Below, one piece after another: positions 9,744-17,302 of a stretch of DNA of 17,302 nt. Below the pieces are notes generated by a model. The model searched no databases and was not told the DNA's origin. It was given only the letters and a program-made list of their open reading frames with translations. A program made the position numbers and the translations under genes. Numbering within the stretch: position 1 is the first letter of the stretch; every line of letters starts with the position of its first letter. The stretch comes from Aureobasidium sp. EXF-3400 (Eukaryota > Ascomycota > Dothideomycetes > Dothideales > Saccotheciaceae), in NCBI GenBank assembly GCA_024195585.1, contig SWBL01000600.1, forward strand, positions 1 through 17,302, read 5' to 3'.

Positions 9744-11014
9744 CGGCGAAAGTGATGACCTCGAGCTTCCATACAACAGAGACATGAACGACATCATCAC
9801 TGAGTTGAGTCATGGCCAACGATCAGCATCAGATACTATTACTGCTGCTCAGACAAGAAAGAGCAACGACCAAGAAGACGTCAAAAGACAACCGGACCAG
9901 GACAGGTACAAGAGAGCTTCGAAGAATATCATGATGCGGAGAGAGAGAGATAAAGCTGTTGCACAGAGGAAGATCAGACAGTGAGTCTGTGACCAGCTCG
10001 AGAAGCTATGGTCCAGGTATGATGATGGCCTTCCTGCTCCTGCTGGTTGTTTCTGGGGGGACTTTGCCTGGTTGTGATCATAACTTACAACCACATCACC
10101 TCGAGATGTATTGGTCTCGCTTAGTTTCTTGAGGAGGACCACTCGCAGGCGAATTTGCCATGCTTTTTCCTTGCCCTGCTTCTGTTTTGACTCCCTATTT
10201 AGTAGCCAATCAATACAAGCAAATGTCGCTTGCAAGGCTTCCAAATTCATTTCTGATTCCAGCATGAGCTATCAAACTATTGATTCATCTCTTATCCATG
10301 CTACGCCAATCGTTCGTTGTTACTCACCGACTTGAGCGATGTAAATTCCTCTGGCTTCATCACTCGCTCAAACCTAACCACTTCCTTCGCTCTCAAAAGT
10401 TGAACCCCTTATTTAACAACAACAACAACAACAACAGTTTTTACCAAGTAGAGGCGTCCCGATGCCTCTTTGAATGCCAGTACTTGCTGCAAAGGGGAGA
10501 AATCATATCTCAGGGCTCCCCTATAGCCCGACGCCCGTGGAATTCTATGTTGAACACCCCCCGCACAGACCACCTAAACCTCTCGTTCCCAGGCCCATGG
10601 TATTACAGAGGCTGTGAGATTGTGTACAATCGAAAGGTTTTGATGTTACGGCGAAACTTCGGAGGAAAGGCCAAAATGTTCGAAAGGTCGAATTGTTCGT
10701 GGCGTGGAGGTGGGGGTTTTCTCCTCGACTATCGGACTAGGAGTGATAAGTCCTAGGTTAACGTTCGAGTCCTTCGTGAAGATTTGAAAGAGACCCGAGT
10801 TTTAGACATTAGTCGATGTGCTATTCGTAGAATGGGTTACGAGATGATAGACAGCTAGCAAAGAGCTAACAGGGAAGTCTGGCGGCTAGCAGGCCTTGGC
10901 GGCCATCACGTGACAGATGACTACGACCGGGCCTCGTCTTAATTCAGATCGGAATTTCTTCACTCCACCTTACACCCTCTAATAACTTTGTCGTCGTAGG
11001 AATTATACATAGTC
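9744..11014. other. long intergenic region with a microsatellite and hairpins; no confident gene
   Basis: About 1.27 kb without a gene I can support. At 9744-9984 a charged, Arg/Lys/Asp-rich open frame continues past the F-box stop in another frame. At 10415-10435 lies an (AAC)7 repeat. At 10450-10469 an 8-bp stem with tetraloop CCCG can form, and at 10493-10522 a 7-bp stem (AGGGGAG with CTCCCCT). At 10737-10756 CTAGGA pairs with TCCTAG. Near 10700 and 10763 there are sequences like pol III A and B boxes, but no tRNA fold results. Confidence 0.5.
10415..10435 (+). repeat. (AAC)7 microsatellite
   Basis: Seven perfect AAC units follow GGGGTTC-poor, AT-rich sequence (CCTTATTT). Its position between genes makes a coding role unlikely. 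Confidence 0.9.
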
Positions 11015-11086
11015 ATGGCTACAAAGTATGGCACGGACGCCCAAGCAGCTTCGGCGGAACGCTCCGTCGGGATCACAGTATGCTAA
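11015..11086 (+). promoter_or_regulatory. upstream ORF overlapping the start of the carrier gene
   Basis: An ATG at 11015, 13 nt before the chosen carrier start and in a different frame, opens a 23-codon frame that ends at TAA 11084-11086, inside the carrier coding sequence. If the transcript starts upstream of 11015, ribosomes using this ATG would bypass the carrier start and lower its translation. Splicing this frame to the carrier would need an intron of only about 21-25 nt (GTATGC...TAG or CAG), which is too short, so I treat it as a uORF. Confidence 0.4.
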
Positions 11087-12235
11087 TAACGGTTGTAGCC
11101 AGAGCCCGAACGGGTCCATAGGCATGCCCGGTCCCGTCGTTGCCTTCTTAAGTACGTTCTATCACTTGCCTATGTTCAAGAGTGCTAGCTCATAGACACT
11201 GAGTGCATCTGCGACAATGAAAACCTGATCACGAGGGACAAACTAACAGTGTTGGATAATAGTATCCAGTTTCTGCGAAGCCATCGTCAAGACGGGCGCC
11301 GCTCCTATGGAGCGTGTCAAGCTCCTCATTCAGAATCAGGTCTGGATTCCCAGCTGGCCAGCCTATGAGCCCCTAACGATGAGGATCATCTGACGTTATT
11401 GAACAGGACGAGTTGCTCCGCTTTGGTCGTCTCACCAAGCCCTACACCGGCATCTACGAGTGCTTCAAGCGTATCATCACTGAGGAGGGTATCGCGTCCC
11501 TCTGGCGCGGTAACCTCGTGAGAATCATCCGTTACTTCCCAAGTCAGGCCCTAGACTTCGCTTTCCGCGACACCTACAGATCTATCTTCGCCATCGAGAA
11601 AGAGCGTGACGGTTACTGGTGGTGGATGGTCGGTAATCTTGTCTCTGGTGCCGCCGCTGGTGCCACCAAACTCCTCTTTCTCTACCCTCTCGACTATGCC
11701 CGTGTTCGTCTTGCCAACGACGTTAAGAACGCTACTAGTAGCGAGCGTCAATACAGGGGCCTCGTGGACGTCTTTGAGAAGACCCTCGCCTCTGACGGTG
11801 TTGCTGGTCTTTACCGTGGCTTCTTGCCCTCCGTTATGGGTATTATTGTCTACCGTGGTCTCTGGATCGGCATAATCGAGTTCATCAAGCCCCTTGTCCT
11901 CACCGATGCTCTCGAGGGCAACTTCCTTGCCTCTTTTCTCTTTAGCTGGACCGTCGCTACGACTGTTAGTCTCGCCTCTTACCCGCTTGACACTATCCGT
12001 TCTCATATGATGATGAGATCCGGTGAGGTAAGTTATAGAATCGCAGGTCTCTGCTCAAAGCTTTCGAACACTGACCTGCATACTCTAGGCCGTCAAGTAC
12101 AGTTCCTTCATCGATGCTGGTGGCCAGATCCTCGCTAAAGAAGGCGTTAAGTCTCTTTGGAAGGGTGCTGGTGCTAGCATCCTCGGTGGTGTTGGCAGTC
12201 TGGCCCAGTTCCTCGTATTCAACTATGCCTTCTAG
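11028..12235 (+). CDS. divergent mitochondrial ADP/ATP carrier paralogue (MCF/SLC25)
   Basis: Model is join(11028..11151,11263..11339,11407..12027,12089..12235), 322 aa. Donors are GTACGT, GTCTGG and GTAAGT; acceptors are ATAG, ACAG and CTAG; all joins are in phase. It aligns along its length with ADP/ATP carriers of the inner mitochondrial membrane: three ~100-residue repeats with PMERVK (56-61), PLDYAR (161-166) and PLDTIR (260-265), plus NxxRYFPSQAL, GNLVSGAAAGA and GIIVYRG. Changes from the carrier consensus: RRRMMM reads RSHMMM (265-270); the third contact-point Arg (ILRG) is ILGG (307); the Asn of QALNFAF is Asp117; the YD of the second and third cytoplasmic gate motifs is lost (IIEFIK, VFNYAF). 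The protein stops right after helix 6, without the usual tail. Lys51 and Arg109, equivalents of the other substrate-contact residues, remain. Frames and splice sites are intact, so I infer an expressed paralogue with altered substrate rather than the housekeeping carrier. Confidence 0.88.
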
Positions 12236-12476
12236 AGTTGAAGTCAGTGGTTTTGCCTCGATATTGGTTACCGCAGCCTTTCTCTTTTGCCAAGCTGCCT
12301 GGCCTTCTCGCGCTACCTCTTATCACAATCCAACGTCAAAGCAAGAAAGGTATCCATTGGTTTGGAAGCATATACATGCGTCAACAAGTCGCGGAGGAGG
12401 TGAGTGTCCGAAGTTCGCTGCATATTCTCCATCTTCAACAGCAAAGACGAACACAGGAAAAAACAGGGACTGCAAC

Positions 12477-13777
12477 ATGGCTCTTGCGTCAGAAAAATAT
12501 CTGAACAGATTTGCTCATGGTTTAAAACATATAGCTTGGTTCATTCCACCCGAATGGCTGTCCGATGCCTCTATACAACCATTTTCGAATATAACGCATG
12601 CCGCCAGGGCAGCGGCAGAGCTCGCGAACACTGTGCCACGGAAACATTTGTCTCACAGTACCATCCCATTGATCACACATCAAACGTGGAAGAGCACGCA
12701 AATCAACCAGTTCCCCGATGAGGCTCTCACAGGTATAGAGAGCTGGCTACAGTATGCCGTCCACCCCGAGCTTCCGAACATGGCCTATTCCATGTGGAAC
12801 GATGACGGCATGATGGACTTGATGAATGAAGCAGACACAGATCTGCTCGAGTACTTCGATATGTTGCCGAACTTTGTTGAGAAGACAGATGTCTTCCGGG
12901 TTGTAGTTTGCAATACGATTGGCGGCGTGGTAAGTAGATCTATGCTGTGCTCTCACATCGCCTGGCTTATGAGCCTCATAGCGTCTCTGATATGCTGACA
13001 GAATTGGCGAACAGTATGCCGACATCGACACTGTCGCATTGCGCCCTCCATCCGACTGGGTTCAGTCTAAAGATCTCGAGCGATGGACAGATCCCCGCAC
13101 AAGCATATCGTTCGGCCCTGTTCAAGACTCAAGCCCTGTCAGACTCATTCTGGGGATTGAGGCTGACACTCACGAAGACTCGAACTCGTTTTGGCGCATG
13201 GGATACAACTACCTAGTCCAGTTGACACAATGGGCATTGGCTAGCACTGCTGACCATGCCGTGCTCGGTCAATTCCTCCGCAACTTCAAAGCACAAATTA
13301 GAGGCATCGCTACACGTACGCAAGAAGAACACGCGAGTGTAACTTCTATCATTGGTACTCTACGAAGGCTTGACCCCATTGAACTTATCGGCCCAGCCGC
13401 CATCACAGCAGCGACAAAGGAGTATATGGAAGAGACTGAAGGTCTTCGATGGCAAGCGATGTCTGGGTTAGAGGATGGTGGTCGAAGTAAACTAGTGGCG
13501 GACACATTGATACTGCCAATTACCGGCTTCAGGTATGGCATTAATGATTACAGCGCATACTGCCTTAACGTATGAGAGCTAATTGACACTTCTATGTAGT
13601 CTAGGACGAGGCCGCTACGGAGATATGGGCTCAAAACCCTACTCTCACCCTGATGCTCGTGTCCGACACAACGCGCAGGGATCATGGAAGGAAGTCGATC
13701 TTAGAGTCGAGCTTGGCAAAGCGTGTTGGAGGCTCTTCGGTAGATGTAGGACCTGGTCCAAGGTTCCTCTTTACTAA
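12477..13777 (+). CDS. OCH1-like GT32 glycosyltransferase
   Basis: Model is join(12477..12929,13015..13532,13600..13777), 382 aa. Introns are 85 and 67 nt (GTAAGT...ACAG and GTATGG...GTAG), both in phase. The domain is the Gly_transf_sug (GT32) type: IPLITHQTWKST at 63-74, the YSMWNDDGMMDLM block near 104-116, FVEKTDVFRVVVCNTIGGVY at 133-152 and the metal/sugar-nucleotide DxD motif YADID at 152-156, which the first splice creates. The C-terminal block HNAQGSWKEVD is usual for fungal members. Known family role: transfer of a sugar, often alpha-1,6-mannose, in the Golgi or on glycolipids; the donor here is not known. With this start there is no clear signal anchor. The frame stays open upstream to ATG12225 (which overlaps the carrier stop) and would add a hydrophobic stretch, FASILVTAAFLFCQAAW, so the N-terminus is uncertain. 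Confidence 0.85.
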
Positions 13778-13989
13778 TGCTACGAGATATTTTAACAAAT
13801 TTCTTGAAGAGTCTATACATTTTCCTTCATTGAAACTTTACTGAAACTCAAATTACGTAGCCTATTCTGTTGCTCTCCACACATCAGTTAAATAGAGTAT
13901 CCTGATAAGCTAATAGCTTTATGTTATAGCCAAATCTCTTGGAGGAGGTCGAAGGTCGTGAATTGAAATGTCGAGTGAGTGTCAAGTGA

Positions 13990-14208
13990 GTGTCAAGTGG
14001 AGTGAAGCCGGTGTGTATCATGCGATATCTATCAGACGTACAAAAGAAAGCACAAGAAGAGAAACAGAAAGCTCAAGAGAAGGAAGAGAAGTATATGGAG
14101 GGGATCAGACAACTGCAATTCACTGTTACAACTCTGATCTTAGACATTAGAGCCTGCAGAAAGCAGCAGCCGTTCAAGAAGTACTGTCAACAGATCAAAA
14201 GGCAATGA
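13990..14208 (+). pseudogene. LINE ORF1 N-terminal coiled-coil remnant
   Basis: A 72-codon frame includes SDVQKKAQEEKQKAQEKEEK, a highly charged heptad-like helix typical of the N-terminal coil of LINE ORF1 proteins. ATG14020 is an alternative start. It is cut off from the zinc-knuckle part by stops between 14209 and 14475. Assignment is by position and character only. Confidence 0.45.
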
Positions 14209-14475
14209 GAACACTACTCGGATCAACTAAAACATCAGCATCTTTCGGCCTCTTGGACCAGTCAAGCCCTACAACGTCACCACTAGGGTCTCTAAAAATC
14301 TCAATCAGAAGCACAATCAAACAACGCACACACAAGACCCGGCATGCTGTTGGACATGAAGAACCTTGAAACAGATGGACGTACGGGAGAAGATCTCAGG
14401 ACAAGAACTAAGAACTGAATCATAGCAACGATCGGATCCATTGACGGGTTAAATAATGTCGTACTAAATCAGCTC

Positions 14476-15035
14476 ATGATCCGACACACAAACAGGAACG
14501 TTCACCTAGCATGCTTCAAGATAGATGAAAAAGCAGGGCTCATCGAATCCACCGGGTACCTAATTAAGGTGGATTTCGTCATGAAGGAAGCTATAGACCA
14601 CGAAACAGGAGAAATCAGTCGAGAGACACGAGAAGCCTTCGCGGAAGGGGATGAGGTCGAGGTTAAGCCAACGAGATGGTTGAGTAGACCAAAGGAGTAC
14701 GCCTCGGATGCATCTGCAGTAGCCAAACTGGCAACAAAGAAACAGACGGAAAAGCTGCTCCAGAAACAATTAGATTGTCAAGAGGTGCAGCTTTGTGGCT
14801 GCTTGGTGAAAGTCTCAAGCTTCCACGACAACAGAGAGCCAAGAAGGTGCTACAGCTGTCACAGATGTGGCCACGCCCAGAAGGACTGCAAAAACACTAC
14901 TAGGTGCTCTTCGTGTGTAAAGGCAGGGCACGACAGATCCGATGAAGGGGAACCAAAGTGAGCAACTGCAAAGAAAACTACCCAGCAATATACAGGAAAT
15001 GCTCAGAGTACAGAAAGCAGCAGGTAATGATCATA
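14476..15035 (+). pseudogene. LINE ORF1 (gag-like) remnant with CCHC zinc knuckles, frameshifted
   Basis: The open part to 14961 (161 codons) ends in a CCHC knuckle, CYSCHRCGHAQKDC, which fits C-x2-C-x4-H-x4-C exactly. A second knuckle, CSSCVKAGHDRSDE, has lost its last Cys. The frame then stops at TGA 14959-14961. Shifting by one base near 14955 continues a third Cys cluster, NCKENYPAIYRKCSEYRKQQ, as in gag-like ORF1 of fungal I/Tad-type LINEs. Such proteins bind element RNA. The frameshift and lost Cys show it is not functional. Confidence 0.75.
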
Positions 15036-15039
15036 TGAT

Positions 15040-15655
15040 GATTAGTACACTAAACTTTCTTCAACCGAACCTTTGGAAGATTTCAGGTGCTTGAAATGCT
15101 TTGTACAACGATTCAAAGATTTGGGAATTTGATGCTATCCTCACACACTACTAGGACATCGGGAGGAATGTCTAGATCACCAGAGTCGACCTAACTTCGA
15201 GGTCATAAAACAAAAAGCACTACAAACAGAAACTCGAGCGCGAAGAATTCGATCATGCATGTGGATGCACAGGAACAGCGGATACAAGCAACTCACGATG
15301 AACAACAACGACATTACAGCAGTCCTCATGAGATATAGAACCTGCAGCATACTGTTAGCTCGATATGCATTCTATGTGTAGGCAACGGCCAAGTAGCTGA
15401 CGAGCAAGAACTACACGGCGGATTGTAAGAATTTCAGACAGTAATTACAAGAGAGAGCGTGACTAATCTGGATCTGGAGATCTCTATTGGTGGTGAATCC
15501 AACCGCCATGACAGTATGGAGAGGAAACGAGATGGTGCTAGAGACAAGGTAAGGCGAAAGCAGCAGAATGTTAGACTTCATCGAGGAAAACGGCTTACAA
15601 CTGCTCACGCCGAGAGGGATTACTGCATGGGAACGCAAGCAGACAACAGCCTCGC
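15040..15655 (+). pseudogene. LINE ORF2 endonuclease-domain fragments
   Basis: Pieces in different frames match successive parts of an AP-endonuclease (EEP) domain: STLNFLQPNLWKISGA then NALYNDSKIWEFDAIL near 15040-15140 (the first strand and helix), RSCMWMHRNSGYKQL then NNNDITAVLM near 15250-15340, GESNRHDSM near 15490-15520 where active elements have GDFNRHHPLW, and EENGLQLLTPRGITAWERK near 15580-15645. Several stops lie between. The catalytic Asp of GDFN reads as Glu-Ser, so nuclease activity is lost. No reverse-transcriptase motif (such as YADD) follows. Confidence 0.65.
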
Positions 15656-15917
15656 AGGAAGCACGAGTTGGCGTGAATCGCGTAGTCTGAAACTCGGCAA
15701 TCAGTTTGGCGGTGGAGCTTCCGGCGGTGCTCGGCTTGCAGATACTGTTGGTGTTGGCAGTGAAGACTTTGGCAAAGACGGCAGATTGGAAAATGGAAGC
15801 TGGGCCAAGGGCGCACATGGTCTGGGGGCCAGAGGCCAGATCAGTGTGGTAGAAGCTTCCAGCGTCAGGAAAGTCGGTGTCAAGGACACGGCGAGCGAGA
15901 AAGCAAAGGCAAAGGTT

Positions 15918-16505
15918 ATGGTCGATGGGACCAGAGAGCAAGAGCTGGATCTTTTTGGTATACCGAGTGCACAACCGCTGCGAGAAGCCTCTTCTCAAGT
16001 CCAAGAACAAGCGTCGAGTTACGAGGACGAACTCCTACGCGAGAACTCGAGTCCTGGTGAGCAGGCGAAGCAGATCCACCAAGATCAGGATACAGAAAGT
16101 GCCACCACACTAAAACCTCCTCAGGTGTTTGCAGGGACATGCATCTATATCAATGGCAGCACATATCCAACAATCTCGGATCACAAGTTGAAACACCTGC
16201 TCGTAACCCATGGTGCACGTCTTAGCATCCACCTTGGGCGGCGCTCTGTGACTCACGTCATCTTAGGTCGGCCGAATGCGTCGGCTGTTCCAGGTGCTGG
16301 TGGTGGTCTTTCGGCTTCAAAGATGCAGAAAGAGATAACCAAGATTGGAGGCAAGAACGTCAAGTTTGTTACGGTTGAGTGGGTCATGGAGAGTGTGGCT
16401 AACGGGAAGAGAGCACCTGAACAAAGATTCGAGGCGGTGAGGCTGGCTTTAAAAGGTACGGGGAGAGTCGAGCAGATGTTCGCAAAGGCTGCGAAGAAGG
16501 GATGA
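15918..16505 (+). CDS. BRCT-domain protein
   Basis: From ATG15918 the product is 195 aa. The first ~65 residues are acidic and unstructured. Residues ~68-171 form one BRCT domain: VFAGTCIYINGSTYPTIS, the HGARLSIHLG turn, RRSVTHVILG, a Gly-rich loop, and VKFVTVEWVMESV with the conserved Trp155. This spacing resembles BRCT domains of REV1-type and related fungal DNA-damage proteins, which bind phosphopeptides or DNA ends, but no other domain is present. The frame stays open upstream to 15459, yet the 15459-15655 part is LINE endonuclease sequence, so I reject those starts. Residues coded at 15656-15917 (Gly/Ala-rich, then VKDTASEKAKAKV) may belong to the original N-terminus. The gene may therefore be truncated by the transposon or use the start given here. 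Confidence 0.7.
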   Translation: MVDGTREQELDLFGIPSAQPLREASSQVQEQASSYEDELLRENSSPGEQAKQIHQDQDTESATTLKPPQVFAGTCIYINGSTYPTISDHKLKHLLVTHGARLSIHLGRRSVTHVILGRPNASAVPGAGGGLSASKMQKEITKIGGKNVKFVTVEWVMESVANGKRAPEQRFEAVRLALKGTGRVEQMFAKAAKKG

Positions 16506-17162
16506 GAAGACATGATGCAGCACTCACAACAACTCCACAAAATCACTCAGCACATCCCCGTGTTAGCATCCACGCTCCTCGAAATGCTCCACACGGACGA
16601 ACGCCATTTGATAAGGCCTCTGGATACCTGACCAGCAACATTTCGGGTTCAGTCAATCCATGGTCGAGTCCTTCATCTAGGCTGCTCCTGAATAGATCCT
16701 CGAACTACCAATTCAAATATGGTGTATAAATCACTCGAGTCGGTTGGAAACGATGACTTCAATCGAGGGGGGCGCGTATGCGAGGATCGAGGGGGACTGA
16801 GTCGACGGCACTGTATCGCCTAGCGCGGAGTAGGTGCCGGGACCAATAGCTAAATCGGTCTTGGCAGCGCCTTATTGGACAACCATCTGGCCCCATTGCC
16901 TCTTTTGGAAGGGCTAAAGGTACCACTTCGATACAGACCAACCAACATCATGCAAGTAATCCTGAGTTCAAGACTGATTGGTTGCGTAGCTGAGCGAGAC
17001 TTGTCACATCCTCATGCTTGCATGTACACACACCACGTCGAGCTGCACGTCTCTATACCTAATGGCCCCATTGAAAAGATATAAATGCCTGCTGAGGGTC
17101 ACCAGTGAGTTATAACATACTCTGCCCACTCTTCATTTTTTATTCGCATTTCCGCGTCGATC
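16506..17162. other. intergenic region; promoter of the last gene at its right end
   Basis: No gene-like frame with family resemblance. A 75-codon frame at 16502-16729 overlaps the BRCT stop in another frame and is Ser/Pro/Arg-rich, without domains. The only site I can support is a TATA box near 17080. Confidence 0.5.
17079..17086 (+). promoter_or_regulatory. TATA box
   Basis: ATATAAAT lies 76 nt before the ATG at 17163, which leaves room for a 5' leader of about 45 nt. No other TATA-like site is nearer. Confidence 0.55.
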
Positions 17163-17302
17163 ATGGAACGTTCCTCTCAGGATGCATCAACATTTTGTCG
17201 CCGTCCAGACTGTGGACTACGTGGTACCTGCGCGATCAGTATCTATGACGGTGGAATGAGACTTTGTTATAGTTGTCCAGAGCACAACGACTTCATCCGA
17301 TG
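17163..17302 (+). CDS. Cys-rich protein, 5' end only (cut by the window edge)
   Basis: The ATG sits in a good context (CGATCATGG) behind a TATA box. The 46 complete codons visible contain FCRRPDCGLRGTC and LCYSCPEH, so Cys12-x4-Cys17, Cys23 and Cys35-x2-Cys38 with His41 could bind zinc as a small ribbon or treble-clef-like unit. I do not recognise the family. An intron could fall inside the visible part, but no stop forces one. Confidence 0.45.
   Translation, partial: MERSSQDASTFCRRPDCGLRGTCAISIYDGGMRLCYSCPEHNDFIR

Larger units (their letters stand above)
13990..15655 (+). mobile_element. broken LINE retrotransposon (Tad/I-like): ORF1 and endonuclease only
   Basis: Three stretches with LINE character follow one another in the right order: a coiled-coil segment, a gag-like zinc-knuckle segment, and pieces of an AP-type endonuclease spread over several frames. 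Stops and frameshifts break all of them. The reverse transcriptase, RNase H and 3' tail are absent; at about 15,655 the sequence runs into the N-terminal part of the BRCT-containing frame. Outer limits are approximate and no target-site duplication was found. Family assignment rests on motif order, not on a search. Confidence 0.7.

Noticed and set aside
9849..10265. 138-codon minus-strand frame
   Set aside because: Its first half has a plausible helical look, but there are no recognisable motifs and the rest is low-quality hydrophobic sequence antisense to a charged plus frame.
10280..10756. 158-codon plus-strand frame
   Set aside because: It crosses the (AAC)7 microsatellite (poly-Asn) and shows no domain, signal peptide or family likeness.
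10693..10782. Possible tRNA gene
   Set aside because: A- and B-box-like words are present, but the acceptor stem mispairs at several positions and the T stem has at least two mismatches.
11015..11102. Alternative first exon of the carrier from ATG11015 with a mini-intron
   Set aside because: Phase can be restored only with an intron of about 21-25 nt, below the size fungi splice; the ATG11028 frame needs no intron there.
11551..12006. 151-codon minus-strand open frame
   Set aside because: Antisense shadow of the carrier's third exon; codon bias toward C-ending codons on the plus strand keeps it open.
15411..16010. 199-codon minus-strand open frame
   Set aside because: It is antisense to the LINE remnant and the BRCT frame, has no family motifs, and its amino-acid make-up looks like a shadow of the Gly/Ala/Ser-rich plus strand.
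16502..16729. 75-codon frame overlapping the BRCT stop
   Set aside because: Low-complexity Ser/Pro/Arg composition, no motif and no supporting splice sites seen.

Overview
The window looks like nuclear DNA of a filamentous ascomycete (Pezizomycotina; Dothideomycetes is my guess, by inference only). Genes are interrupted by short introns of 57-119 nt with GTANGT-like donors, CTGAC/CTAAC-like branch sites and YAG acceptors. The protein families are typical of these fungi: a PNP-NACHT-ankyrin NLR, a DUF7587-like protein, a fungal HNH nuclease, an F-box-like protein and a GT32 glycosyltransferase. No rRNA, convincing tRNA or CRISPR array was seen.

Layout. (1) 1-4241: a 30-nt A run, then a STAND/NLR gene (nucleoside-phosphorylase-like domain, NACHT NTPase, ankyrin repeats). 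Its first ~50 codons cannot be found in frame, and it carries six tandem 99-nt ankyrin units. (2) 4419-5122: a very AT-rich, non-coding element with 29-bp terminal inverted repeats (28/29 matching), which looks like a decayed MITE. (3) 5221-6171: a DUF7587-like protein whose conserved residues resemble an ADP-ribosyltransferase R-S-E triad. (4) 6428-7769 (minus): a two-exon HNH nuclease, divergent from (5) 8445-9743, a two-exon F-box-like protein. (6) 9744-11027: non-coding, with a microsatellite and some hairpins. (7) 11028-12235: a four-exon mitochondrial ADP/ATP-carrier paralogue that has lost several residues diagnostic of nucleotide transport. (8) 12477-13777: a three-exon OCH1-like GT32 glycosyltransferase. 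(9) 13990-~15655: a broken LINE containing the gag-like ORF1 and the endonuclease part of ORF2 but no reverse transcriptase, abutting (10) 15918-16505, a BRCT-domain protein. (11) 17163-end: the start of a Cys-rich protein behind a TATA box.

The genes do not form a metabolic pathway. The left half brings together an NLR, a possible ADP-ribosyltransferase-fold protein, an HNH nuclease and an F-box-like protein, all of which sit in fast-evolving accessory families, next to a mobile element. That suggests an accessory or heterokaryon-incompatibility/immunity-type neighbourhood (inference). The most distinctive single gene is the ADP/ATP-carrier paralogue: it keeps all three carrier repeats, but its RRRMMM signature reads RSHMMM and its third substrate-contact arginine is a glycine.
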